From NCBI RefSeq assembly GCF_905404315.1, contig NC_066312.1:15797001-15861000 (forward strand): a DNA stretch of 64,000 nt, read 5' to 3'. The position numbers were made by a program, and so were the translations under genes. The stretch comes from Leptidea sinapis. Lineage: Eukaryota > Arthropoda > Insecta > Lepidoptera > Pieridae. Positions 25,401-40,400 of the stretch are shown in pieces (the first letter of the stretch is position 1; each line of letters begins with the position of its first letter). The notes below the pieces were generated by a model. The model saw nothing but the letters and a program-made list of their open reading frames with translations, did no database searches and had not been told where the DNA came from.

Positions 25401-28400
25401 AATAAAAATTGTCATAAAAATAAAAATAAAAATTGTCACCCTTATCATTTAGGAGTATGAACAATAGATATTGGCCGATTCTCAGACCTACAAGGTATGC
25501 AAACAAAATTTCATACAAATCTGTGCAGCTGTTTCGGAGGATTTTGGTAACAAACACCGCGACAAGAGAATTTTATAGTTAAGTTGGAGAGTAGAGTAAT
25601 CACACTTAGCTATGGTGATGACTGATTTATAAATAGCATACTTGCAGGAACAGGTTTGGCAACTAGAGAATTATTGTGTTTATAGTCAAATCTTAGAAGC
25701 ATCTATGTTAGATCGGAATGTAACTGGAAAATCCTGTGGAGTCGCACTGACCTTCGGTGATACTCTAACTACAAACAATGCTGATGAAGGTACGAGCTAA
25801 TGATTTCTATTTAAAGAGTTCTTCAGCCATTGAATAATATTGTGGAGGGGACGTGGGGCGGGTCGTTCCCTTCCCTAAAATATGGTCAAGGGAGGCGATG
25901 GCTGGTCCATGCGTCATGCTCGTGAACGGGCGCTACTTGTGGTGGTTGGATGATCTTCTTACTGGGAGGTTTTCTTCATGTTTTTTATTCCCATTTAGTT
26001 TTATTTCCTTTATTTAATTATCTTAAAGTTAAAGTTATTATATATTTTATATAATAAAATTCTCGCATAATGCCTTTATTTATTAACGGTGTGTGTGGAT
26101 TGATGCATCTACTGTACTCAATAACTCTTGTGTTTATAATTATTAATTTCCTTTTTTTTTTACTTACTCGTGTAAGCCTTTCTGTTTTTGACGTTTGAGT
26201 ATTTTTGTTGCGTCACTTTGCACATTTTGTAATTGAAATTATTTGTAAATTGCATTAAAATAAGAAATTGTTAAACCTAATCTGTTTTGAAAAGAACAAT
26301 CTTATAGTTTCTTCCTCATTATTCTCTGATTAAAACTGCCTTCCGAAAAAAAATGACATATTTCACGTGTAATATGATTTTTACCTATGAAATAAAAATA
26401 TTTTTAATTTTATTTGATATGTTTGTTTCAGAATTCATCGCACTTATGAACATCACTAGTAAGTAAATTTTGTATTACCATTATAAGTATAATAAGATGG
26501 TATGAAATGCGTCAATGATTAATACTATTTAAATACTAATAGTTTTCTTATTTTCAAGCCCTCATTCCATCAATTTTTGCATAATATGGAATAAATTATA
26601 TCGAAGTCTACCGGAAACAGCTCCATCGTTCAAATAGGCATAGGGTTTCATTATAAACTAAATTGCAGTTTAGCAATCAAACTTTGTAGATTTATGATTC
26701 ATGCAATGTCTGTGTGATTAAAACGATAACGATATCTATATATGACGCTTTTTTTATATTTAAATTTATTTATATAAATTTAATCTCAATTATACACCCG
26801 AAATTTTTGCTTTTGGATTACAATTGGAAATTAGCTTTTACTATTTAAAAATACTTTTATCTAAGTGATTGTATTATTCAATAATACAATACAACGTACG
26901 TAGAGAAATGTTTCTTGAAACAAAACTGTTGGATGAGCTCGTTTGTGCTGTGTTTCCGGGACGATGAGACATGGGTACCATCAAAAAATTCGCGTACACT
27001 TTCCTTAAAGGCTGGCAACGTTCCTAGACGCCTCTAGTGTTGCTAAAGAATGTTGGCGGTGGTGATCACTTAACCCGTACACTCGTTTGTCCTCCTCTTC
27101 CATAAAAAAAAACTTTTGCTTCACTAAATTAGTCGTAGGAGTGCTACTGGCCCTTTAAGTGGGTACATATACTTTTTTCAAGGCTCCCAAGTTGCAACGA
27201 CCTTGGTAGTTATAAGACGTATATTATTCCATACGACACAGCTACCTTGATTAAAGTTCATTGCATAGTCTGGTTGTACGTGGAAGTAAGTTACTTTTTT
27301 TTATGGAATAGGTGGACAAACGAGCGTACGGGTCACCTGGTGTTAAGTGATCACTGCCGCCCACATTCTCTTGCAACACCAGAGGAATCACAAGAGCGTT
27401 GCCGGCCTCTAAGGAAGGTGTACGCGCGTTTTTTGAAGGTACCCATGTCGTATCGTCCCGGAAATACCGCACAAGGAAGCTCATTCCACAGCTTTGTATT
27501 ACGTGGAAGAAAGCTCCTTGAAAACCGCACTGTGGATGACCGCCACACATCTAGATGGTGGGGATGATATCCTAACTAGTGGCGTGTCGTGCGAAGGTGA
27601 AATTCGGCGGCTGGAATCACTTGCCTGTCAGGATTATTGATATGCAATTGGCACATGCGCCCATACATCTTTGGAAAGAGGTTTTTTTAATTTCTGCATT
27701 AAAACTAATCGAAAATTAAAAAAAAACACTTAAATCACTGACAGATTCTTTTAATTGATAATGACGACTTACATGTGTTTCATCTCTGCCTTAACAGGAT
27801 CTCGGAAATACCACTATTCCGGATGTTTGAACGTTGTCAAAGCGGAACCCTATGGATACTTAGACTTTGGAGGCGTGTTTCCTGTTCTTCAATTTGTGAG
27901 CTGCCTGCCCGATTTCAGATTTAGAACCTACCGAAATAATATGTTACAGAGAATAGTGGACAATATGGTAACAACTTACAATAATAACACTATATTGTAT
28001 ACGTATATGCAAATATATTTAATACTAGCTGACCCGGCAAACGTTGTTTTGCCATATAAATTATTTTTAGAGTTAGACCGTTTCTTGGACATAGCAAAAT
28101 TACTTTATTTTTCTATAATAAAAGAATTTTTCTAAAATAAATGTAGCCTAAGTTACTCCTTATTACACCAGCTACCTACCACTAAAAGTCCTGTCAAAAT
28201 CGGTCTAGCCATTACAGAGATTAGCCGGAACAAACGGACACACAGACAAACAAAAATTGTAAAAAATGTTATTTTGGTGTATGTGCGGTATATATATTCA
28301 TATACATGTAGTAAAAACGAGTATTTTAATATTACAAACAGACATTCCAATTTTATTTATGTGTATAGATAACAGAACTTCTATTTATCTAATATATAAA

Positions 28401-31400
28401 ATTCTCGTGTCACAGTGTGCCGGACCGAACTCCTCCGAAACGGCTTGACCGATTCTCATGAAATTTTGAGTGCATATTGGGTAGGTCTGAGAATCGGACA
28501 ACATCTATTTTTCATCCCCCTAAACGTTAAGGGTGGTCCACACGATTTTTTTTTAATTTTTTTGACATTTTTTTTAAATTTGTTTGATTATGAGTCAGCA
28601 TTAAAAAATACATACAACTTCAAATTTTCACCCATCTACGATCAACAGTTATTTTGTATCGCGATTTTAATATCGGCAATGCAACGTTTGCTGGGTCAGC
28701 TAGTTTTAATATAAAAACATACAATTTATCATAATATGAAGTAATTAACTTTCAAGTAAATTTCATATCTATATGGACCACTTGGCTAAAAGTAAATGTG
28801 TTAATTTTTATTTAAATTCCTACTAATATTATAAATGCGAATGTAAGTTTGTTTATTACGCTTTCACGCCTAAACTACTGAACCGATTTTGAGGAAATTT
28901 AGTACAGAAATAGACTAGAACTTGGAAAAGGACATAGGCCACTAAGGCATGGAAGTTTGTATGGAAGTTCGTCATTATCGAGACGACACCATAAAACTTT
29001 GTATTTAGGCATTTGATATGAAGTAATTTATAAGTATTTATATTATAATACCTAATTAAACGCGGGAGAGACAGCACTGGAAGGTCTTAGAGGAGGCATA
29101 TGTCAGTGGACACGCTAGATATATTGTAGATTATTGTTAAAAAATAGAGGAAATAAAAAAGAAACATGATACTACATCACTAATATCTAGAAATAAAGGT
29201 CATCTTTATCTTTAATTTATAAGTATTTGATCGAGATCATTTTCAAAACTTTGGCCTACATGGGGTTGAAATAGGAGATTAAAGTACGCAGGGAAATACT
29301 ATTAAAGAGACTGTCATTACAAGGGATATTCGCTGTATAGTAGAAGAGCACTGCCAGCAGTGGAAACAGCAGCTTATGTGTGTGTATTATTTGCAAAGTA
29401 TACCAAAAAAATTTAAAAATCTGCCCATAGTAACTGTTCCAAGCGGACAAAGTCGCGTGTAACAGCTAGTATATAATATCAGTAGCCCATTTCACTATCT
29501 ATTACGCCCTTAGAGCCAAAGTGCTTCGCGGCAGAAATAATAACTGATGTTGTGCAAATTGCATATAGTTTGATTTTTTTTACATGTGATTTAAACCATA
29601 TTGCCTGTTACAGCGCTTAAGAGCTGAAAAACCTTATCGTAAATTCCTATTGACGAATCATTGACGTGCAATAAACAACTAGCCTCACAATCACACGCAA
29701 AAATTGTCTGATACAAAACTCTGCCTACGCGTCTATTAGGCAGAGTTTTATACATAAGACTTTGAACATTACTGCAATGAAATAAGGTGTTAATTTGAAT
29801 GAATGTACAACGCCACCCGGATATTTTTCGACAACGTTGTTTAAAATAGGTCAATGTGGTTATGGGAGATGAATACTATTGTTTTTTGAAGGTAATGGTG
29901 ACCATTTTGAGCTGGTTGAAATGATTAACAAATGACAAATTGATTTAAGGATAACACCTTGTGTAAAGTCGAACGACAATTGAAAAGCTATGAGTACAAA
30001 ACACCCCGCGATCTAATTGAGAAGATAAAAGTTGCTTACAAAACAGCAGCTTCAAGCATTGAGTATTATTTAGACGTTGTTGAAAATGCCGAAACAGCTT
30101 ATTTCAAACGTGATAATGATAATGCACAGCAAAAATATTGCACAGAATTGGACAGAAAGCAAATTAACTTACAAAGGGATGAAATTGTAAGTACAAACAT
30201 GTATTGAGATTTGTCTATTTAACGTAACTAAGAGTAGTATGTACAATAAAACTTTTTGCATAGCAATAAAAGAGCAAAGGATTCTCTGTTGAAATCTCAG
30301 TTTAAAAATGTATTCCGCATCTCTTTGGAACTTTGGAACATATTAACACATAGTTTTATAACTAATGTATCAAAGTATTGAGATATTATTGTTTTTTTTC
30401 GACGTTCAGCTAATGGTAATTGATACACCCTGCCCAATGCAGTGCCACCCAGGGTTTTTGAAAAATCGAAAAAATCTGAACGGCACCACAATTGCGCTCG
30501 TCACCTTGAGACGTAAGATATTAAGTCTCATTAGCCCAGTAATTTCACTAGGTACGGCGCCCTTCAGACCGAAATACAGTAATGTTTACACATAGCTTCA
30601 TGGTAGAAATAGGCGCCGTTGTGGTATCTACCCATAATCTAACGGGCATCCTTTGCAAAGGAGCCTCCCACTGGTATATATTATTGACATAAAATATATT
30701 GTACGGCACGAGAATACATTCAGATTATTTAGCACAAATAATATATGTCTTATATTTGAGACGGAGAACTTGTTCGATACAGGATATAATGCTATACGAC
30801 TAAAGATTCTCACACTAAAATAATAAGCTATTGAAACTAATATTTTACAGTAGTTCTACTGCGGCTTTTATAGTTTTAATCAATACGTAAATTACTCTTA
30901 TTTTATAACCCACTTAAAAAATTGTGATTATTTGATTTCAGCGTAAAATTTACGATCAACTACCTAGAAAATGGGAAAATAATTCAATGCAAAAATGTGG
31001 GCATGATGAGATAATAAATTCAAGGAAGTCAGTAAAAGTTATGTTGAATAACATGCGGCGTATTACGAAAAATATAAACAATATTGTTTTTAGTGTACGT
31101 TATTATTATTTATAACGTTTTATTTGTTAATTTCTATCTCTAATTACTTTACTGATCATCATTATATTAGTATTTCTTTGATTAACGCGAGTGTTACACA
31201 TTTAAATAAAAACAATTAAAGGTTTATAACGCGTGTAATTGTAACTGTGTTTTTACATAAGATTTTTGTTTCAGTTTTAGCTAACCCGATCTTTTAAGAC
31301 CTTTCCGGATCTCATTTTCAGAGAGACTGCAGATGAAATGAGTCAAAGATAGTATTTGTTATAGTTGTCATTATGAAGTTTAGCGCCATTTATTGCCTCG

Positions 31401-34400
31401 GAGGTGGTATTTGCTGATAACAATTACACGCGTTTTAATCCTTTAAAAATGTTTTATTTAAACATCATAATATTATTAAGAATGTTTAAAGTAATATACG
31501 CATTAACTAAAAAGGTTTTTAAAAAGACCACATTACTCGTAATAATTATTATTTTTGAGCAAGTACACTTAGGAGATTTAAATCACTATGCGACCATTTT
31601 CATATTGACTGAAGTTGCATTCGAATAATTCAATCGTATTTTTACAATTGAAAAGAAGGTGAGCACGAAATTGATAGTTGTTCGATACATCTTTGCCAAG
31701 TATGCATTCAGGCAGTTAGCGGAATATTTTGTAAAATGAGGGACAAAGATATAGTGAGAATTTATAAATAATAAAAATGAGATACACTTATATTTTTAGA
31801 AACATTCTCAATTTAATAATGGATTTAAATGTGTGTCACTGTGTTAACCAGAACAATGTTTTCAGAGTTGATTAAGATTGACAGGAGTAAAGAAATTTGT
31901 TGTCCTAGTTGTTAAAAGGTTGCTTTTTTTGCGCCCAAAGGGATTGGGGAGGGGTACTCTCCGGGATAACGACGGGAGGGAGGTGGTGAATGCTCATGCA
32001 TACCAACGCAGCCTAAGTCTGCGTTGGTTTTGTGGGACTCACGTAAAACCTAGGTGCCTACTCACTAAACACCACCTGAGGTTCGATGAAGGTTGGCTTT
32101 GGGCAAGTGCCATCCACTTGCCCAAAGCCAACCTTCATCGAAGGTGACCTTCTCTTGGGGAGAGAGAGGCGCAAGCGGCACACCCTGTGGAGTACCCGCT
32201 GAGATAAAAGGTTGCTTATTTCTATAGAATAGGAGAACAAAGGAGGCTATGGGCCACCTGATATAATATGACATACATGTATCCACAAAATAACTGCAGT
32301 AAGCTGCAGGAACTATCTGAAATTATCAGTAGCTGCTTGCATACACCTCGTGATATATGTGTAGGTAGATATTAATAGAGCTTTTGGATTTTTATATCTT
32401 AGATCACATTTTAGAAGTTACACGGATGGCCGGACCTTGTCATTTGGTTGTTGAATGAGGGATCCCGAGTTGCGTATTGCAAAATTTTAACTGATGACAT
32501 ACTATACTCTGCTATACTCGAACAAAGTGGAAAAATGTGTGGTAAAATTCACACACATTATATGAAGGTGCGTGGTAAATCTCATATACATTGTATGAAG
32601 GTGCGTGGTAAATCGCATATACATTATAACATGAAGGTGCTTGATATATAACAGTATATTAAGATATTGTGTTAAGGTTTGAAAGGCACCATACTACTAA
32701 AATTACTATGCTAATGAATGAGACTTAACATTTTATGTCTAAAAGTGACCAGCGCAATTATGATGCCGTCTGAATTTTGGCTTCAAGACTCCTGAGTGAT
32801 AATTAATTGTGATGGGCAAGTAACGCTTACACTATAGTAAGTATATATCACTTAACACACAAACTATGATAAGAGATACACACTTACCATAGCGTCTTCT
32901 CGTCTCTTTTTCCTATGAAAGACATGACATGTTTAATAGAAAAGTTGTTTTGTTTTTTATAAGACCCGAAGAGTTCTCTTGGCGTTAATTCTTTTTCCTT
33001 ATGTCCTTCCATTAACAGCTTTGCGAGTAGTAATACTACTGACTAATAATAGTATTTAGATGTGTGTATTTAATCTATCGCTCAGAGTGTCTGACTGTTA
33101 AAATCTAGAAGATGACTGTTAGTGAAGGTTGAGGAGAGAAGGTACCATCATCGTGCAATCATGCAGAGAAGAGAAGTTGCACAAAGTGTGATGCGCGAAA
33201 AGCGTAATAATATACGACGTTCGGTTTTATTTCAGCCCCTTAAATGCCCAATACACGGTAATTCAAATACAACAAGTTGTGATTGTGTGGCGGGAAGGGT
33301 AGAAATGATGATTTGGTTTGGCCTACATCGTGACAGGTCAGCTTTTGAGCAGTTCCTTCCCGAAGGCTACAACCTGAAGATCAAAGAAAATGATATAAGT
33401 GTGCGGTGTAGTTCAGTGGTGAGTATTCTAATAATGATTATTTTTGAGCACTTGTCCTATCGACGGCAATGAACGGTTAGGTAGCAACTAAAAGCGACAA
33501 AGTATTGGTATACGATCGTAAGTAACGTTATTCAACGAGTATATAATCATTGATAGGCCTTGTACTCGACACCAGTGCTAACAGTCAGCGATTTCAAGAG
33601 AGAGTCAGCAGTATTTAGTTGTTAATTTATCACATTCTTCGATCTAATATATATCTTTGATCCGTAGGAGAATTAAAGTCACCGACATAACTCAAATACT
33701 CAAATGATTGCGAAATTGAAGTGGCAGTGGGCAGGGCACATAGCTCAACGGACAGATAGCCGTTGGGGAGTATGGTCCTCGAATGACAGCTACATACCGG
33801 AAGACGTAGTGTTGGTAGGCTCCCCACAAGATGGACCGACATCGTCAAGATCGCCGGAATATGTTGAATAAGAGCAGTGCAGGGTAGATCGTGATAGCGA
33901 TCTTTGGTGGAGGCCTTTGTCCAGCAGTGGACGTCTTCCGAATGAAATGATTACCACCTTCTTCGTGGCGGTAGGACAAGCGTCTTCGGATTGAGGCCAG
34001 AGAAATCGAATATTATATTAAACACTGAAGAGATTGGTACCATAGTTGATGACAAAGAACACCGCAAAAGATTACTACACTGTTTAGTTGTGACATAACT
34101 GTGAGTAAATTATTATTGTATAAAAATAATCACTTCTGAGTTTTCTAGATTCTCTAATCTAGCATAATACACTTATATTTGGTTTTATCAATAAGCAATC
34201 GAAATTTGTTTCCAGATTGTACTCTTTCGAGCATTTTTGTACAAAGCTAAAATAACCAGGAGCTCAATCAGTGAAAAGACTCTGAATGTATTTGTAAGGG
34301 TTTACATAATAAACGGAACTCTTGAGTCACAGGTAATTTATAACTCATTTGTTAGAGATAATATTATTTATAAAGAACAATTTAAATAAAACACTTTTAA

Positions 34401-37400
34401 AGGATTAAAACGCGTGTAACTGTAACTGTTTTTACATTAGATTTTTGCGTCATTTCATCTGCAGTCCCCGGGTCCCCCTGAAAACGAGATCTGGAAAGGT
34501 CTTGAAACGTCCGATTGACAAAAATAAAAATGTAACTTTTACGCAAAAATCTAATATAAAACCATTACAATTACACGCGTTTTAATTCTATAAAATGTTT
34601 TATTTAAATGTGTAACACTCGCGTTAATCAGAGAAAATACTAAGATGAATTTATCTGTAAATAGTAGCAGAATCGATTTTAATGAACGTAACCTCATTTG
34701 TAAGATCCCGTTGCCCCTATCTTTGTCTCAAAATACTTTTACCTTACATAATTTATGCGTCTAATCCCTAGATAGAGCCTCCTGCTGTTAAGCAATGCAT
34801 GACAACAGGCCAGGTTTATTAATTTGGTGTGCATGACAAACTACGTCTTACACTCTCGATACCGTAAATCACTTTGTTTTATAAGCGTGCTTTTCTGAAA
34901 ATAAAGGCTAACGATTCACCGCAATTTTTTTCGACGTGTTCACAGCTTTCACAGTCTATCTAGACGTATAAATTATCTTTACGGCCGTTTTCAATAACCT
35001 ATCTATCCTTAGTTTAACATACTAGAGGTAAGACAAATCTATTCTTTTACGGTTACTTACATTTCAATAGCCTATCGACGTAAAGCCTTGAACTATAACT
35101 ATATTGGACATAACTATGGATAGATAAGATCTTGTCACTAAGCGGCGACAGCAATGTATCCGTAACTAGAGATACGTTATTGAAAACGGCCGTAAGACTT
35201 GCACAATTGTCAATTTTCAAAATATAGATTATACAAGAAAAATAAGCGAATAACACAAATGAATGAAAATATGTATAATTAGTATTCTAATGCTTTGTTT
35301 GTTGCTGTTGTGGAAATAAAATTGTGTTCTAGGTTCAATCAAATACTTCAGTTCCAGTTTTTAACCAGGTGTTAAAATTAAAAAAAATAGTCCATATGAC
35401 ACCGGAGAGATTAATACAGCATCCACCAATAGCTACTGTCGAACTCTATCATTGCGATCCAACGGTAACGTAATATTTAATAAAAACTTAATTGGTTACA
35501 TAAGAATCCTTTACGTTAAACCTGGATAAGTCGAAAGAGATAGAAATATATTTATTTACCATATGGAGTGACAATAGCATAACATATTTAACAACACTTG
35601 GTAATCATGAATCTATTCAGTTCGTAAAGGGGCTTGGGGAGGAATCCAGTCCATCTTTTAAATTATATACCAACATAGCCTATGTAAAATAATCTATATA
35701 TATAAAAATGAATTGCTGTTCGTTAGTCTCGCTAAAACTCGAGAACGGCTGGACCGATTTGGCTTATTTTGGTGTTGAATTATTTCTGGAAGTCCAGGGA
35801 AGGTTTAAAAGGTGAATAAATAGGAAAATGCTGCTAAATTAAATAAAAACAACAAATTTTTGATGTGTCCATACATAATTTGTATGAGAGAATTTATTGA
35901 CGCACGGTTTGACAGTTGCCGTGAAACAATTTCATTACGACAGCAGGGTGCATATTTTACGAAGTAGTTTTTGATGTTATGATATATTATTGACAAATTC
36001 ATATAAAAACATTATTTTATTTATTATATACAGAACAACGTCTGTCGAGTCAGCTAGTACTATATAATTTTAAGTGGCTTGCGCAGAACCAGACAAGAAC
36101 AAATATATAATCTACTACACTATAGTAAGCCTTCTTTGTCAATGAAGCTTTAATGTATTTCTTAAATTTGTGCTCAGTGATAGGTACTGTCTGCTATTTT
36201 ATTGTTAAATTGAATATCAAGACCTATGAAGGAGTCCTTTACTCTAACTAACTTATTAAACAGCACGTACAGTTTATTCTTTCCTCTTGAATTGTACGAA
36301 ATCAAATCACAATTATTCTTTAATTTGTAATATTTCTTCTAATATGCATTATATTCATATAAATAGTGAAAACCTCCAAACTCATAAAAATGGTGTCGTT
36401 ACATTCCTTTATATGCCCCAAATCCTCCACGAGTCAAAATATACCATCCTAACCCTCTATAAGTCGAAGAAATCAGTGATTCCCCGCCAGTCGTTTTAAA
36501 TATCTTTTTATAATCATTATTTCTTCTCCCTTTTAACTCGAAATTAATTAATTTTATCATTATGAGGGCCTTATGGTAATCCTATATAAATGTAGGATTA
36601 AGCCTCTTGGCATATTAAGCCTATTTCCTCTTCTTCCATAACCGGAAATCATGAGCGTGTGTTGTCCAATTTCGACCTGTGTCATCAGATGTCGTTCGTC
36701 CACCGGTGTGGTAGTTTGAAGGGTTTTCTCCTATTCGTTAGATGTCTCCAATTCAAGGATTTTTTCCCTAGCGACTCTTATAATACCTACGTCCACTTTT
36801 GCTCGGTATAATTTCTATGAGGTTTTTAATTTTAGTATTACTGCAATTTTTTTCTATGCATTATCGCTTGTGCAGAATAAGCAATAATGCTATAAAGTAA
36901 TCAATTAAAATAATTGTCTATTCTCGAAATTATAAAAAGTATTTAATGTCAACCAAAAATATTATTGTATTTTAGCACCAATTTCTTAAAGTTTTTTACG
37001 ATTTAGTTACCTTACCATTACCCGCAAAGCCTGCTACTAAGGCCGAAAACGCTTAAATTGAATGGAGAAAAGTTATTTCGTGACAAATATTATAAATGAT
37101 TTATATTGTTACATTATGCAACGCGGATTGATTTTGTAAGAAATTTAACAGTGAGATTGGCATGGTCTTATAAAAATTACTAAAATGTCCTAACCTGTAA
37201 AGACTATATACAAATTCGATAACGACTTCAGGCAGTCTTTTTTAAAGTGGGCGACAACGCCCCCTTGTGGACATTAGAGACATGGAGGGGGTTAAGGGGC
37301 CCAGAAAACAATAGGGGGCATAGGTGTGTAAGGGAGCGATAGTTGATTTGTAATGTCATTTAGATACTTTATAATTAAAATTTAAGAATTAGAATAAGGG

Positions 37401-40400
37401 TGTTTGTGCACTCATCTGTGATTTTACGGATCTATAAAAAAAGTACGATCTGAACGTACGTGCTTGCATGACGGCCTCTTTGAACAATGACGGATACGAA
37501 TTTAAAACGAATGTGTGCAGAGACGCCTTAATTAGTTAATATTTCTGCCCAATGTGGTGGTATATAAGTAGAAATTCTTACAATACCTTGTACTATGAGT
37601 GTATTAAAAATTAGGGGCGCTGAATAAAAATTTGATTTTCAAGGGGACGGTAAAAAGTTTGATAATTTTTGATTTAAGGGTAAACTGGAATTGCTTGGTC
37701 GACTCGATGCTAAGTGTGTTATCGAAAATAGGCAAGGTTACGAATTTGCTCCTATGCTGCAATGGCATAATTTATACAAAGGAGTTGAGTGCACAGGACA
37801 GATTTTAATGTCCTGTCAAATGATACAGGTAATTATTTTATTTAGTAGTTGAGTAGTTATTTTTTTTTTGTGTCTAATACTTTGTATCAGAGAACTAAAT
37901 GTAAAGTCACAGTGCAGTATTCGTCCATCGCAGTACTTTCACCATTCTTATTTCTAGCACTGGACAGTGAATTTGTACTGTCTCTTTACAATTTGAAGGA
38001 TAAAGTTCCGGAATATAGACAGTAATATGTGACGTTCCAGTTTAACTCTTAGCCTGGCGTCTATGGAGCGAACTTAGATTTCGCTCTGACTTTACTTAGC
38101 TTTTTTTGTTTTTTTTTTTTATGATAATAACGGACGAGACCCTGCCCATTACAATGCAGTGCCGCTCAGGATTCTTGATTAACCTAATAATTATGAGCGG
38201 CACTATAATTGCGCTCCTCAACTTGAAACATAAGATGTAAAGACTTATTTGCCCAGTAATTTCACTAGCTTCTCCACCTTCCGGACCGAAACAGTAATGC
38301 TTACACATTACTGCTTCACGGCAGATATAGGCGCCGTTATGGTACCCATAATCTAGCCGGCCACCTGTGCAAAGGAGCCTGCCACTGGTTAAGTTTGACG
38401 TACTACGATTACGAACTCAAATAAATAAAAAAGAAATAAAAATCAATTTTAAATAAAATATTAATTTCAAACTTAACCCTCCTAAATATAATAAAACAAA
38501 TATTATTCATATAAATAAAATTCTAGAATACTCAGCTAAAAAAATTAAAGCTGATCTTCCTCTTCTATACTCAATATTAAATCCTGAAACTAATTCTCTT
38601 TCCCCCTCAGCCAAAATCAAAAGGTGTTCGATTAGTTTCTGCTAATACAGAAGAAAATATGATTATTCTCAAAGGAAATATTAAAAAAGTCTGAGCAGAG
38701 CCTAATTACGCTCTATAGATCTCAGACTTAAGACTCGGATCATATTGTTAATAGCCAAAATAGTTAAAAATAATATAATCTCATCGTAGTAACTTGTCTT
38801 ATATATTATTATATATATATTTCATCGGAAATATTAGTGTAAAGTGATAAAAACTAACGAAAACATCTACATACATTTTCACGCCTTGCAATGTTTTAAC
38901 AGCAAATTTATTGATTTCAACATTTGCCTCTACGACGCTCATGCATCGCTGTAAAATTTTACTTTATTATTAATTTATTTATCGTTTATAATGTTTCTGA
39001 AAAAGTTATCAAAATAGGATGTTTTCATTCATACAAGTAGTGTCAAGTGTCAAGGTTACTTTACACATGTTACCCTTCCTGGTGCTATCTAACATAGAAT
39101 AGTATCTACACACATTATAATTCAACAATTTCTTAAATATTTTATACCACAGACTTCGCGAATCTATTGTTACTTCTTGTTATTGGCACAAAATGCTATA
39201 GACAAATGAGAAATCTCCTGTCCTCTCCGCTTGAACCATTTCCACGGAAGCTATGCGGAGAGGAGATGTGGAAATAACGAAATCTGAATGGTTATCAAAG
39301 TACATCTCTCCTCTTCTCTCCGCTTTGGTGGATACCGGGCTTAATAGTATTTTCTTTGATTAAGGCGAGTATAACACATTTAGCTAACTCATTTCATCTG
39401 CAGTCCTGAAAACGAGATCTGGAAAGGGTTTGAAACGAAGGGTTAGCTAAAATAAAAAAATGTAACTGTTACGCAAAAATGTAATGTAAAAACAGTTAAA
39501 TTACACGCGTTTTAACCCTTTAAAATTGTTTTATTTAAATACCGGGCCTAACTCTAGCTAAAGCACACATTGGCAAATCAAAATTGGTCACGGATAATCG
39601 AGCTGTCAGTTCGTTCTAGATACGCCAGTGTATTTTAATTCCACGAGTAATAAACCTATTTATGAATTTGATCAATTAGGTTTGATGGAATATTCATTGA
39701 AATATAAATAATAATTCTCATGACACAAAAATATATCAAAAATTAAATCCATATTTGATTTAAATATGAAATGGCTACGTTGGCGTACTGCGTACAATAC
39801 TTCTACTACTCAAGTCATTTCTTGTCAGACTGAAACTTTATCATATGACAGCTAGGTCATTCTAGATTTCAAAAATGGAATGTTCGCTTTTAAATTTTTT
39901 TATCATTTGGAATTAAAAGTGAAGATGGTTACATTAAACAGTATTAGATAATTTATACATCTGGATAGTCTCTTGCTGTTAAAAGCAGGCCAGGAATATT
40001 AGTTTAGTGTGCGTGACAAGTTACGTCTTGCACTCGCGTGAATTGCTCAAAATTGAGGTTACTTCTAAATTAATTTTTTTTCGACATTTCCACAGCTGTC
40101 ATAGTCTATCTAGACGTATAGATGATCTAAGGTTAAAGTGATTAAATACGGAACCAGATCGCAAAATCAAACTTCAGAAACCTATTTGCATAAAACTTAT
40201 AAGAAATTAGCGACATGGGTTAATGTTAGTATAAATCTAGGATGATATTGACCCATAGGTATTATTTTAAATATAGAGTACAGATTTCCTTGGGCTTATA
40301 GTACGCAGCAACAAAAAAGGACCCTAGAAATTCGATTCATTCTATTTTTAAATGCATAAAAGTGTTATTGTAAATTACAATTTTTTCCAATCTAATATAC

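Noticed and set aside
31878..32286. Overlapping ORFs on both strands
   Set aside because: They mirror the palindrome and GC-rich insert. Matching peptides on opposite strands come from the 28-bp inverted arms.
33121..33127. Earlier acceptor (ttag at 33121-33122) for ferlin exon 14
   Set aside because: Exon 13 ends in phase 0. This acceptor would leave two extra bases, whereas 33128 fits.
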